From: Gammaproteobacteria bacterium
GTDB taxonomy: Bacteria > Pseudomonadota > Gammaproteobacteria > Pseudomonadales > Alcanivoracaceae
Length of the DNA: 64,000 bases
NCBI GenBank assembly: GCA_018067045.1
Contig: JAGPVL010000038.1
Location: 1-64,000 of the forward strand
Reading direction: 5' to 3'
Shown here one piece after another: positions 53,246 to 62,710 of this stretch. Made by a program: the position numbers and the translations under genes. How positions within the stretch are numbered: position 1 is the first letter of the stretch; each line of letters starts with the position of its first letter. The notes under the pieces are model-generated. The model made no database searches and was not told the origin of the DNA. It saw only the letters and a list, made by a program, of their open reading frames with translations.

Positions 53246-54462
53246 TGCGTCGCCTCTAGCAGTTCCTCCGGCGGGTAGCCGCAGTCGAGTTTCATGCCGA
53301 TAGCCGTTTCAAGCTCTGGCAGTAAGAAGGCATCATCTTCGCAGGCAAAGCTAATTGAAACGCCATCGTTACCCGCGCGGCCAGTACGACCGATGCGGTG
53401 AACATAATCTTCCGGATCTTCGGGTAGATTGTAATTGATGACGTGACTAACGCCGTCAATATGGATGCCGCGACCGGCTACGTCGGTTGCAATGAGCACC
53501 TGAACTTTTCCGTTACGGAAATTCTCCAGTGTTTTGATGCGGCGGTTTTGCGGTACTTCACCGGATAGCATCGCCGCTAAAATGCCTTTTTTCTGCAAAC
53601 GTTCACACAGACGGCGAGTTATATCGCGGCGATTAGCGAAGACGATAACTTTGTCGAAATTTTCGGTTTTGATGAGATTGAAAAGCAGATCAAATTTCTG
53701 TGACTTTTCGGTGATATAGACTTTTTGTTGCACCGTGTCAGTGGTTACCTGAGTCGGTTCAATCTCGACGATCTCGGCGTCTATGGTCCAACGTTTTGAC
53801 AGACTCATGACGTCATCGTTAAAGGTTGCTGAGAACAGCAGGGTTTGACGCTGCTTGCTCGGAGGCGTGAGACTAACAATGCGTTTGACGTCAGGGATAA
53901 AGCCCATGTCGAGCATGCGGTCAGCTTCATCGAGAACCAAAAATTCTACACGGTCTAACCAAAGGTCGCGGCGGTTGGCAAAATCGAGTAAGCGGCCAGG
54001 TGTGGCAACGAGAATATCAATAACGGCGCCCTGCAACGTTTCTTGTTGCACGGTAAAGTTCATGCCGCCAACGACGCTCATGACTTTTAAATCGGTATGT
54101 TGAACTAGCTGTTGCGCATCTTTTTCGATTTGCATTACGAGTTCGCGTGTCGGCGCAATAATCAGTGCGCGCGGTTCGCCAGCGTAACGTTTGGTGTCGA
54201 GGGGATTGGCCAGCAAGTCGTTAATAATGGTAATTAAAAACGCGGCAGTTTTGCCGGTACCTGTTTGTGCGCGGCCAATAGCGTCGGCGCCGGACAGGGT
54301 GTGCGTGAGCACCTGTGCCTGAATGGGGGTGCAATACTGGAATCCAGACTCAGCGATGCTGCGCATAAGTGGCAGTGCAAGGTTGAAATCGTGAAACCGG
54401 GTCTGGCCTTCTTGCGCCGGAACGTCAAAATCGGCGAGTGACCAGCCTTGTGTATTGCTCAT
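53242..54462 (-). CDS. rhlB: DEAD-box RNA helicase RhlB-type
   Basis: The 406-residue helicase has the motifs of the RhlB branch: Q motif region [36 protein letters not shown], the DEAD box [20 protein letters not shown], and [13 protein letters not shown]. RhlB assists RNase E in mRNA decay. The N-terminal [17 protein letters not shown] is typical. It is followed by a rhodanese gene with a 4-base overlap. Confidence 0.9.
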   Translation of the reverse strand: MSNTQGWSLADFDVPAQEGQTRFHDFNLALPLMRSIAESGFQYCTPIQAQVLTHTLSGADAIGRAQTGTGKTAAFLITIINDLLANPLDTKRYAGEPRALIIAPTRELVMQIEKDAQQLVQHTDLKVMSVVGGMNFTVQQETLQGAVIDILVATPGRLLDFANRRDLWLDRVEFLVLDEADRMLDMGFIPDVKRIVSLTPPSKQRQTLLFSATFNDDVMSLSKRWTIDAEIVEIEPTQVTTDTVQQKVYITEKSQKFDLLFNLIKTENFDKVIVFANRRDITRRLCERLQKKGILAAMLSGEVPQNRRIKTLENFRNGKVQVLIATDVAGRGIHIDGVSHVINYNLPEDPEDYVHRIGRTGRAGNDGVSISFACEDDAFLLPELETAIGMKLDCGYPPEELLEATQ

Positions 54463-54591
54463 GCGTTAGTGTCCGCTGTGGAAGAAGTCGCCATTGTAGG
54501 GAATATCTGGCGATCTTTCAGCCAGAGACTGATGGTTGGTCAGTAAATACAGTGTTCGAACGGAAAAGGACTGGGTAGGGAAGGCAGAGCG

Positions 54592-55197
54592 CTAGCGCGC
54601 AGGGGAACGTTGAAACACCAACAGACGATTGTTCGCAGGCATTTCGTGATCTTGAACCGGTGTTAAGCCGTGCTGTGCCATGGTGTCCGTCACCCACTCG
54701 GCGTCACGAATCCCTGACTCAGGGTTGCGTGCCTGGAGCCACTGTTGGAATTGCGCGTTGCTGTCGGAGGTAAAGCGGCCCTGATAATTAAAAGGGCCGT
54801 AAATCATAAACAAACCTTCGCTGCTGAGAGCGCTGGCACCTCGAGCGATGCATAGCGCCGCGCTGTGCTGCGACATAATATGCAGGCTGTTGGCGGTGAA
54901 CAATGCGTCGTAGGGGCCTTGGGGCCAGCTATGACGCACATCCAGCTCGATGGGCTTGAGGATATTGCTGCACGGTGTGTCGTTGAGCCACAGCTGTATG
55001 CCGGCAAGATTGTCGAGAACGTCTGACGGTTGCCACTGAACGTGGGGCAGATGTTGAGCCAGCCAAGTGGCGTGCTGGCCCGTGCCACTGCCGACTTCGA
55101 GTAGCCGAGCCGGCTTGGTGAGGTGCTCACGGAGCACCGCCAAAATCGGCCCTTTGTTATTCTCACAGGCTTGTGAAAACGGCTTCTCTGTTGTCAT
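54592..55197 (-). CDS. DUF938 family SAM-dependent methyltransferase
   Basis: The 201-residue protein opens with FSQACENNKGPILAVLREHL, the hallmark of DUF938, then motif I LLEVGSGTGQHATWLA, QWQPSDVLDN, and ALFTANSLHIMSQ. DUF938 members are class I methyltransferases of unknown substrate. It lies 30 bases downstream of the SDR gene, with the same orientation, so they may be co-transcribed. Confidence 0.92.
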   Translation of the reverse strand: MTTEKPFSQACENNKGPILAVLREHLTKPARLLEVGSGTGQHATWLAQHLPHVQWQPSDVLDNLAGIQLWLNDTPCSNILKPIELDVRHSWPQGPYDALFTANSLHIMSQHSAALCIARGASALSSEGLFMIYGPFNYQGRFTSDSNAQFQQWLQARNPESGIRDAEWVTDTMAQHGLTPVQDHEMPANNRLLVFQRSPAR

Positions 55198-55226
55198 ACC
55201 TATCTCACCTTACCGACTTCTCGTAT

Positions 55227-56072
55227 TTATTTTCCGTACTTAGCGAGCAGCTTTTGTCCTGAGATCATGATCTTTTGGTAAGCGGTCGGCATCATGCGTT
55301 GCATGCTATCGACGGCGACGGCATCGCTACCAATCAGGACGCGGCGCTTATTGCTGCGGATGCCTTTGATGATGGTCGCAGCGGCGTCTTCCGGGGTGGT
55401 GCGGAACATTTTTTCAAAGTCTTCCCGTGGGTCGGCTTTGCTGCTGCCGGTAAACTTACTGACATCGCCTTTCATGCGCGCACTGCGGGCAATATTCGTT
55501 TTAATGCCGCCTGGATGAATGGTTGTGCAAGAGACACTGCTGCCTTCCATTTCCAGCTCCATACGCAAGGCGTCGGTAAAACCGCGCACGGCAAATTTTG
55601 CGGCGTTATAGGCGCTCTGCGTGGGCACACTAATAATGCCAAAGATGCTGGAAATATTAACGATATGGCCAGCGTCAGCCTGTTTGAGGTAAGGCAAAAA
55701 TGCCTTCGTGCCGTACACGACGCCCCAGAAATTGATGCCCATCAACCACTCAAAGTCGTCGTAGGTGGTGTCTTCAACGGTTGCGCCTAGGGCTACACCG
55801 GCATTATTGATGACGATGTTTACTTTGCCGTAATGGGCGTGAACTTTGTCGGCGTAGGCGTAAAAGGCTTCGCGATCCGACACATCAAGACGATCTGCGA
55901 TGGCGGGGCGGCCCATATCATTGAGTTGCTTAGCGACTTCGTTGACGGCGGCTTCATTGATATCGGACAGCGCTACGCTGCAGCCGGCGGCGGACAACTC
56001 GATGGCGAGTGCACGGCCAATGCCGGAGCCCGCGCCAGTGATAACAGCAACACGATCTTGTAGTGACTTCAT
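55227..56072 (-). CDS. Short-chain dehydrogenase/reductase (SDR)
   Basis: The 281-residue classical SDR has the cofactor motif TGAGSGIGRALA, D for NAD(H) preference in LSDINEAAV, NNAGVALGATVE, the catalytic Tyr and Lys in YNAAKFAVRGF and a Ser upstream in NISSIFGI. Substrate is unknown. An SDR of this length with MRMELEMEGS resembles enzymes acting on lipids or steroids, but that is only a resemblance. AAGGAGCCTGTT precedes the ATG. Confidence 0.9.
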   Translation of the reverse strand: MKSLQDRVAVITGAGSGIGRALAIELSAAGCSVALSDINEAAVNEVAKQLNDMGRPAIADRLDVSDREAFYAYADKVHAHYGKVNIVINNAGVALGATVEDTTYDDFEWLMGINFWGVVYGTKAFLPYLKQADAGHIVNISSIFGIISVPTQSAYNAAKFAVRGFTDALRMELEMEGSSVSCTTIHPGGIKTNIARSARMKGDVSKFTGSSKADPREDFEKMFRTTPEDAAATIIKGIRSNKRRVLIGSDAVAVDSMQRMMPTAYQKIMISGQKLLAKYGK

Positions 56073-56297
56073 AACAGGCTCCTTGGCCTAAAACGAGCGA
56101 AAAAGGGACTTTACACTAAAGGCTTCGCTCGTCTGCGCCGATTTCCATGCCGTTTGTGCCATTCGCTGGCTCTTTAATGCCGTTAGGCAGGAGCCACTGT
56201 GCTTGCCGATGTATTCAGCGCGCTTTGAATGGCGCCAAGCATCGTTGCGGGGGTTATTGGCTGGCCGCTTTTCAGAGGGGCCCTTTGGGGAGGCAGC

Positions 56298-58028
56298 CTA
56301 GTAAATAGTCCATGTGTTATCGAATGAGCGAGGTTTTTCGATGTGGTAGCCCTGGCCGTAATCTACACCGAGCGTGGAGAGCAGTTGCTCGACCTCTTGG
56401 GTCTCAACGAACTCGGCAATGGTGTTAAGTTTGAATGCTCGGGCGACATCGACCAAGGCACGAATTAGTACTTGGTTTTCGCTGTCCTTGGTCAAGTTAC
56501 GAATAAAAGAGCCGTCAATTTTAATGTAATTTACGGGCAGCTTTTTTAAATAATAAAGAGATGAAAAGCCCACGCCAAAATCATCTAGCGCAAACTGACA
56601 GCCGTCAGCTCGTAACGCTTCCATAATTTTAATGGAAGCATCAATGTCGGCTAGCGCTGCCGTTTCGGTGATTTCGAAAATGATCGACGAGGGAGCGACA
56701 TCGTGATCTTTGAGCGACTGACGAATGTGGTTGACGAGATTGGCGTTATTAAAAGATAACCCCGACAAATTGATGGCGAGATTGGTGTGGATGTTGGCGT
56801 TGCGTAGGCGTGCGGAATGCTGAAAAACTTCGTTGATCACTTGTTCGTCAAGGCGGTGAATGAGGCCGTTTTGCTCAGCAGCAATGATTAACTCTGCCGT
56901 TGGCAGGAAGGCGTTTTCGTCGTCGCCAACAGGATTGCGGCAGCGCAAGAGTGCTTCGTAATGACTGATGTCGCCGCTGGTGAGGTTCATGATTGGCTGG
57001 TAATGCACCGCAACGCCGTTGTTATTGAGGACGTCGCGAATCTGGCGTTCCCAATAAAGGCGTTCATGGATGCGGGCACGATAGGCGTCGTCACCGTCGA
57101 ACATGTGCCAAGCGTTACGACCACGGGCTTTCGCTTGGTATAGCGCGATGTCGGCGTTGGCGAGGAGTTGATCGACATCATCGCCGTGTTCGGGAAAGAG
57201 TACGACGCCAATGCTGGTGGTAATGGCGACACTGATTTCGCCTTCGAGTGGTCGCAGTTTATGCAGTGAGTGGCAGCACCGCCGCGCCGCGTGTTCGGCG
57301 CTACTGCGGTCTGCACCGGGTAGCAAAATACCAAATTCGTCACCGCCCAAGCGGGCAATGACATCAGACTGGCGCAGCTCGGCGCGTACGACCTTGCCCA
57401 CTTGTTGGAGCAGTCGATCTCCGTGGTGGTGCCCGCGTAGATCGTTGATGTCTTTAAATTGATCAAGATCCAGCAGCATTAGTGAGAAAGCACCGCCATT
57501 GGCTTGCAGTTGCCGCGCTTGCTCGAGAAATCCTCGACGGTTCAGCAAGCCGGTTAATGGATCATGTAAGGCGAGCCAGCCGAGGTGCTCCTCCGCTAAA
57601 CGTTGATCAGAAATATCCAAGCCAATACTGATGATGCGAGTGTCTTTGCTGCCGCGTGCGTGCCACGGCACATGCCACCAGGCTAGCAGCAACGGATCGG
57701 CGCCGGGTCGCACTAGGGCATTTTCGTGGCGCACATTGCTGCGTCTTCCTTCGATCAGTTCACGCAGGCGAACTTTGAGAAAGTCAGGTGGCTGGTGCAG
57801 TAGGTCGCAAAAACGAAGAGTGTCGCCAAATTGTTCGTCGAGGCCCGAAAGCCAGCGGCCGTGACGATTCACGGACAGCACGCGCCCGTCGCCGTCGTGG
57901 GTAAAGACGACGATGTCTGCAGTGTCTTGGAGTAGGCGGCTAAAGTCTTCCTGTTCAGCGAGAAGCTGAGCAAGGTCGTCAAAGCCGTTCTTCCCCCCCG
58001 ATGTTTTCTTGAGCCAAGTAAGGGCCAT
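56298..58028 (-). CDS. PAS-GGDEF-EAL cyclic di-GMP protein
   Basis: The 576-residue protein has a PAS-like sensor (about 25-150), a GGDEF domain with intact RLGGDEFGILLPG, and an EAL domain with HYEALLR, NLAINLSGLSF, FEITETAAL, DDFGVGFSSLYYLKKLP and IKIDGSFIRNL. Both catalytic sites look intact, so it may make or break c-di-GMP. There are no membrane helices from the ATG at 58028, the start chosen because the upstream extension is unlikely. A PilZ-like gene (25937) is in the same window. Confidence 0.94.
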   Translation of the reverse strand: MALTWLKKTSGGKNGFDDLAQLLAEQEDFSRLLQDTADIVVFTHDGDGRVLSVNRHGRWLSGLDEQFGDTLRFCDLLHQPPDFLKVRLRELIEGRRSNVRHENALVRPGADPLLLAWWHVPWHARGSKDTRIISIGLDISDQRLAEEHLGWLALHDPLTGLLNRRGFLEQARQLQANGGAFSLMLLDLDQFKDINDLRGHHHGDRLLQQVGKVVRAELRQSDVIARLGGDEFGILLPGADRSSAEHAARRCCHSLHKLRPLEGEISVAITTSIGVVLFPEHGDDVDQLLANADIALYQAKARGRNAWHMFDGDDAYRARIHERLYWERQIRDVLNNNGVAVHYQPIMNLTSGDISHYEALLRCRNPVGDDENAFLPTAELIIAAEQNGLIHRLDEQVINEVFQHSARLRNANIHTNLAINLSGLSFNNANLVNHIRQSLKDHDVAPSSIIFEITETAALADIDASIKIMEALRADGCQFALDDFGVGFSSLYYLKKLPVNYIKIDGSFIRNLTKDSENQVLIRALVDVARAFKLNTIAEFVETQEVEQLLSTLGVDYGQGYHIEKPRSFDNTWTIY

Positions 58029-58291
58029 AATAATCAAGGACCTAGAGTGTGTTAACGGTGTGTTGTTGTTATGGTGCGGCAGCCAGCAGTACGGGTATCG
58101 GCTATTCGCGGTGATTAATGCTGCACGCGGGTTGGTATCTGGATTGTTCTTATGGTTATAAGCTATCAGTGGTATGTATAAGAAACAATGATGAGTTTGT
58201 GCCACTGCTGTGACTGCGGGTTAACGTGGCGCCTGTGGCTCTGCATCCCTATACTGGCGCCCTTTATTAACGCCTCTCGGAGACGTGTCTA

Positions 58292-59596
58292 ATGCAACAA
58301 GGACGCCATTTATTGGTGGGCGCCCTGCTCGTGCTGGGTTATTTCGCTGGTTTACCCCCTCATTCAGGACAACCGTTACCTGATTTTGAAGTGCCTGCTC
58401 AGGCGGTGCGCTCCCCACAGGTCGGTGACGTATGGCAGGAGCTCACCGCGTCTGATGCCAATACCTTGCTGGTGCATGCGGCGTCTGTAGCTGAGCTAGC
58501 CGATGGTCGGCTGCGAGCCGTATGGTTCGCCGGTACGCGTGAAGGTGCGTCGGATGTCAGTATTAATACCGCATTATTTGACCCAAAGACTGGCACGTGG
58601 AGTCCCGAAACGGTTGCTGTGAGCCGTCAGCAGATGATGACTGGCTTGGGCCGCTATGTGCGCAAGCTTGGCAATGCGGTACTCAGTGTTGAGTCGGACG
58701 GCAGCATGCGGTTGTTTGTCGTGACGGTCAGTTTTGGCGGTTGGGGAGCGAGTCGCATTGCGGTGCTGGAGTCGGCAGATCAGGGCGAAACTTGGACAGA
58801 TCCGAAGCTACTCGTCACCACGCCATTCGCCAATATTAGCAATTTGGTTAAAGGCGGCCCGATTCGTTATAGCGATGGCAGCATTGGGCTGCCTATTTAC
58901 CACGAGTTTCTGGGTAAGTTTGGCGAGGTGCTACGTTTAGATCGAGACAATCGCGTGCTCAGCAAAGCACGAATTGGCTTTGGCCGTGGCGCTATTCAGC
59001 CGGTGCTAGTGGTTGAAGGCCCGCGTTCGGCGACGGCGTTAATGCGCAATGAAATGTCTGATACCTCTGCCGGCATTTGGCGCAGTGATAGTCAGGATGC
59101 AGGAAAAAGTTGGTCACCCTTATTTGCCGCGGGTTTGGAAAATCCCAGTGCGGCAATTAGTGCCGCGCAACTGTCCCCCGAGCATTGGCTGGTGGCCGCG
59201 AACTGCAACGCCGATGAGCGTGACGATCTATGCCTAAAGCGAACCGATGACGGTGGAGAAAATTGGTACTTGGTGAAAACGTTTCATGACCGTGCTTCTC
59301 AGCGCGCAACCAAAGTGCCAGTGGATCTATTGCTGCAGCAGTTGTCTGATGAGGTTGCGCAGGATGTCGGTGTAGAGCAATTGGATAAAGTACTGGACCA
59401 TGCGCGCCGCAATAAATGCCACGGCGAATTGTGCGAATTTCAGTATGACTACCCGTATATGTTACGCACCCGAAATGGCGATATTCATATTTTGTACACG
59501 TGGAATAAAACGTTGACGCGGCACCTGTGGTGGCGGGCTGGACGGCAGCCTAGCGGGCAGCCAGATGAATTGTCAGTGTCAGGAGGTGCACAATGA
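58292..59596 (+). CDS. Sialidase-like BNR/Asp-box protein
   Basis: The 434-residue protein has a membrane-anchor or signal sequence (about residues 6-22) and a six-bladed beta-propeller pattern with three Asp boxes: SADQGETW, SQDAGKSW and TDDGGENW. The sequence FAGTREGASDVSINTALF is close to the Arg-containing start of sialidase propellers. A typical RIP motif is not clear, so it may be a non-sialidase glycoside or glycan-binding enzyme. GGAG precedes the ATG. It is translationally coupled to a membrane protein gene (ATGA overlap at 59593-59596). Confidence 0.85.
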   Translation: MQQGRHLLVGALLVLGYFAGLPPHSGQPLPDFEVPAQAVRSPQVGDVWQELTASDANTLLVHAASVAELADGRLRAVWFAGTREGASDVSINTALFDPKTGTWSPETVAVSRQQMMTGLGRYVRKLGNAVLSVESDGSMRLFVVTVSFGGWGASRIAVLESADQGETWTDPKLLVTTPFANISNLVKGGPIRYSDGSIGLPIYHEFLGKFGEVLRLDRDNRVLSKARIGFGRGAIQPVLVVEGPRSATALMRNEMSDTSAGIWRSDSQDAGKSWSPLFAAGLENPSAAISAAQLSPEHWLVAANCNADERDDLCLKRTDDGGENWYLVKTFHDRASQRATKVPVDLLLQQLSDEVAQDVGVEQLDKVLDHARRNKCHGELCEFQYDYPYMLRTRNGDIHILYTWNKTLTRHLWWRAGRQPSGQPDELSVSGGAQ

Positions 59597-60204
59597 TTGC
59601 GTCATTAATCTGCGCGCTCGTGTGGGCCGCTGTAGTGCTGCGCATTTGTCATCGTTGGCTCGGGACGCGTGCACGGGTAGCGGTGTTTGTCTTAGTTGTG
59701 GTTTTGGCGTTGTTACCCTTTCCGTGGGGACTGTCTGGTTGGCTATTGGCGATCACCGGAGAGTTCAGTATTACGACCGGTTTACTGGCAATGTTAGCCA
59801 CGGTGCATCGATTGCGTGGCAAAACAGTATTAACGGTTAGTGAGTGGCGCGCGGCCTGCGTGCTGTTGGCGGTGCTGGCGTTGTTGTATTACCCCATGAG
59901 TTTGGGGGCGACCTATTTTGATCCGTATGCATTGGGTTATGGCGACTATCGTTTAAGCACCGCGTTATTGGTGGTGGGATTATTTGCTTGGGTGTGCCGC
60001 GCGTACGTAAGCTGTTTTATTTTGATTATTGGCCAGTGCGCGTACTGGTTCGGCGCGCTCAGCTCGGACAACTTGTGGGATTATCTGATCGATCCGTTCT
60101 TATGTTTTTGGGTGTTCGGATGGCTCGTACGCGACCTGTATCGGCGCATTCGTTCACAGCAAGAACGTGCGCCGAAGCAGATCGTTGAGTCGAAGTCTAT
60201 TTAA
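59593..60204 (+). CDS. Integral membrane protein, unknown
   Basis: The 203-residue protein has five or six hydrophobic helices and few charged residues, and ends with a basic RRIRSQQERAPKQ tail. No family is recognised. AGGAGGTGCACA gives a strong ribosome-binding site, and the ATG overlaps the sialidase-like gene by 4 bases. Its stop overlaps that of the opposing symporter gene by 2 bases. The context suggests a helper of the sialidase-like protein. Confidence 0.75.
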   Translation: MIASLICALVWAAVVLRICHRWLGTRARVAVFVLVVVLALLPFPWGLSGWLLAITGEFSITTGLLAMLATVHRLRGKTVLTVSEWRAACVLLAVLALLYYPMSLGATYFDPYALGYGDYRLSTALLVVGLFAWVCRAYVSCFILIIGQCAYWFGALSSDNLWDYLIDPFLCFWVFGWLVRDLYRRIRSQQERAPKQIVESKSI

Positions 60205-61757
60205 GACGTTGTGCGCGCGAGCGTAAGATCTGCGGCTAGGACGTTGCGGCGCGGCAGCAGTCGCGCGAGCACGTAGCCCAGAACAAACATGGTGAGATTG
60301 CCAATCAGGCCCGTGTAGTACAGGTCAAACGGCACTTGTAACGCCTCAGGCAATAGTCCGCGATGAGACAGTAGCGTCCAGCCGGTAAACAGCATCGTAC
60401 CGGCAATGCCAAACCACGCCGCCCGCGCGTCGCCCTGACGTGTTAAAAAACCAAGTAAATATAACCCCAACAAACCGCCACTGAGCAACGACACCAAAAT
60501 TGTTGAGGTGTCTTGCAGTGTTTTTGTATCGGTATTTTCGAGCCACCAAGCTCCGCCGATCATTAGCATCGTTACGCCGCCGGCAACCATCCACGCGGCG
60601 CGTAAATAATGCTGGTCAGTTTGCTCTGGTTTTAAATGGCGACGGTATAAATCCACAATACTTACCGCAGTGACAGAGTTAATGCTGGAGTCGAGAGAAG
60701 ACATCGCCGCGGCCAGCGCGGCGGCAATCACCAGCCCCGCAATACCGTTCGGTAAGTATTCGCTGATAAACCAAGGTAGAATTTTTTCGGCTTTTTCGCT
60801 GCCGTTTAAAATGGCATTGGCGGTCTCGTCTGGCTGATGCTGAAACAGCACCCAGAGAGCCGTACCAAGAAACATATAAAAAGCCCAAATTGGCAGGCTT
60901 GCCAGCACGCAGACAAGCATGCCACGGCGCGCTTCTTTGGTTGAGGCAGAGGCGCAGTAGCGCTGCACAGTATTTTGATTGCTGGAGTATTCAGTGAGCC
61001 ATGCGGTTAGGCCGATAAACAACATCATCGTGCCGGTCTTGCTGGTCAAAGAAAGGTCCCAGCGCATAGGTGTGGGTTCGCCGTTTTGCCATTCAGAGAA
61101 AGACAGTTTTCCGGCGGCAGAAGCGGTGTCGATTATTTGTGTTAAGCCGCCGGGTAGCATGTCGACGATTACCCACAAGCAGACGATGCCGCCTACCAAG
61201 AGCACGATCGTCTGTAGCACATCGGTCCAGATCACGGCGTCGATGCCGCCGACAATGGTGTAGGCGCCAACGATGACGCCGCACAACATAATGGCGTAGC
61301 CCGGTGTCAGTCCTGTGACTTCTTGTACCAGCAAAGAGAGCAGCCAGAGAATCATGGCGAGGCGAGAAAGCTGAGCAACAATAAAGGCGATGGCGCCGTA
61401 AACACGCACCGACGGGCCGAAGCGTTCTTCTAGGTATTCGTAGGCAGAAATGGTTTGCCGACGACGAAAAAACGGCAGAAAAAGGTAGGCCGCAATGAGT
61501 ACCGAGATGGGCAGCATTAAATTGGGGAGATATCGTAGCCAGGCCGTTTTAAACGCATCCGCAGGATAAGCGAGAAACGTAATAGAGCTGATGGACGTGC
61601 CGACTAACGAGAGGCCAATGACCCAGCCGCGAAAGCGCCGGCCGCCAACAAAGTATTCTTCCGTGGAGGTGTTCTTGCGCGCAAACCAAAGGCCAATGCC
61701 AATCGTTAAGCAGAAGTAGCCAACCAGAACGACAATATCGAGAGGGGAAAGGGACAT
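60201..61757 (-). CDS. Sodium:solute symporter (SSS family)
   Basis: The 518-residue protein has about 13 membrane helices and SSS features: LDIVVLVGYFCLTIGIGLWFAR-like TM1, STEEYFVGGRRF, GTSISSITFLAYPADAFK, TVSAYEYLEERF-like ISAYEYLEERFG and AAAMSSLDSSINSVTAV (sodium site 2). The closest branches transport sialic acid or sugars, but the substrate is not provable by eye. Because the sialidase-like gene faces it, a sialic-acid or sugar role is an inference. It ends at the converging 60201 boundary. Confidence 0.9.
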   Translation of the reverse strand: MSLSPLDIVVLVGYFCLTIGIGLWFARKNTSTEEYFVGGRRFRGWVIGLSLVGTSISSITFLAYPADAFKTAWLRYLPNLMLPISVLIAAYLFLPFFRRRQTISAYEYLEERFGPSVRVYGAIAFIVAQLSRLAMILWLLSLLVQEVTGLTPGYAIMLCGVIVGAYTIVGGIDAVIWTDVLQTIVLLVGGIVCLWVIVDMLPGGLTQIIDTASAAGKLSFSEWQNGEPTPMRWDLSLTSKTGTMMLFIGLTAWLTEYSSNQNTVQRYCASASTKEARRGMLVCVLASLPIWAFYMFLGTALWVLFQHQPDETANAILNGSEKAEKILPWFISEYLPNGIAGLVIAAALAAAMSSLDSSINSVTAVSIVDLYRRHLKPEQTDQHYLRAAWMVAGGVTMLMIGGAWWLENTDTKTLQDTSTILVSLLSGGLLGLYLLGFLTRQGDARAAWFGIAGTMLFTGWTLLSHRGLLPEALQVPFDLYYTGLIGNLTMFVLGYVLARLLPRRNVLAADLTLARTTS

Positions 61758-61804
61758 GCCTGCTCCGAGTTTTATTTTGAGTGCGTTACGCGGGAGATCA
61801 GGAG

Positions 61805-61836
61805 GCCAGATAATACGCGTTAGCGCATTATCTGGC
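61805..61836. other. Hairpin upstream of the symporter gene
   Basis: GCCAGATAAT and ATTATCTGGC (10 bp) enclose a mismatch and CGC/GCG inner stem. It lies about 48 bases upstream of the symporter ATG and 78 bases past the membrane-cold-shock gene, with no U-tract. It could be a transcript-end hairpin of the latter or an operator for the symporter. Confidence 0.35.
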
Positions 61837-61913
61837 TGTGCTGCTTTAGATTGCCTATTGGCGTGTTCCTTCTCTCATAGGATAGAAAGAAGGACCGAGT
61901 GCGCCGTTAGGGC

Positions 61914-62543
61914 TTACTCTTCGCCTTCACGCTCGATATAGACTTCATCGGCTTGTTCGCCACGCTCAGAGTCGCGCGTGGTGAAACGGACGGTTTGGCC
62001 CTGACGTAAACTACGGCGGCCACCGTTTTGTACAGCACGGAAGTGAACGAATACTTCGCGGCCATCACTGCCGAGTAAAAAGCCAAAGCCTTTGGTTGGG
62101 TTGAACCACTTCACTTCGCCCACTTCCTCGCCTGGGTTGAGTGCTGGCGAGCTGCGGCCGATTTTCGGCATCTTCACCGGCAATAATGCGAACAGCGGCA
62201 ATGCGTACAGCGCGACCGGTAGCCAGATCCATAGACCGTGTCCGGTCATTGGCGCACCGTGGGTCAGGGCGAGGCCGGCCAAGTAGAGCAGCACAAGCGC
62301 ATGTAGCGGTGAACGTGCGTCGGCACGGGCCATGCAAAACAGGTTAACGCCGGCGGCGAGAAGCATGCCGAGGCCTGTTTGTTGGCTAAGCAGAACTGAA
62401 CCGGTCATCGCATTGCGGCTCAGGTGTAGCTGACCGAGAAGAGAGTTAGGGTCAACCAGTAACCAAGCACCAAGAAGCGCGAGAAACAGGGCAAAGATAA
62501 GGTAAAAAAACATTAGATAAGGTTTCATGGAAAAAAACACCAT
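61914..62543 (-). CDS. Membrane protein with C-terminal cold-shock domain
   Basis: The 209-residue protein has four membrane helices (about 8-28, 43-60, 78-97 and 103-122) and a C-terminal cold-shock domain (about 140-205) with VKWFNPTKGFGFLLG, REVFVHF and the OB-fold ending RFTTRDSERGEQADEVYIE. CSDs bind single-stranded nucleic acid. Fused to membrane helices, it would lie at the cytoplasmic face. A start at residue 6 (62528) is equally possible. Function is unknown. The DUF1294/CSD fusion has the opposite domain order. Confidence 0.82.
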   Translation of the reverse strand: MVFFSMKPYLMFFYLIFALFLALLGAWLLVDPNSLLGQLHLSRNAMTGSVLLSQQTGLGMLLAAGVNLFCMARADARSPLHALVLLYLAGLALTHGAPMTGHGLWIWLPVALYALPLFALLPVKMPKIGRSSPALNPGEEVGEVKWFNPTKGFGFLLGSDGREVFVHFRAVQNGGRRSLRQGQTVRFTTRDSERGEQADEVYIEREGEE

Positions 62544-62710
62544 GTTGATAGAGTTGAAAGAAAGACCAAGTTACCGGTGAAATGACGGCAAGGCTTGGCG
62601 TGTTGTCTGGTAAGTTGCTTCATCCTGATTGTGAACATCAGTCGTGCGCATCACCCGTCCCGCGCGACATTAACGCGTTTCGCCCTCATTGTAACTAAGT
62701 GGACTCGTGC

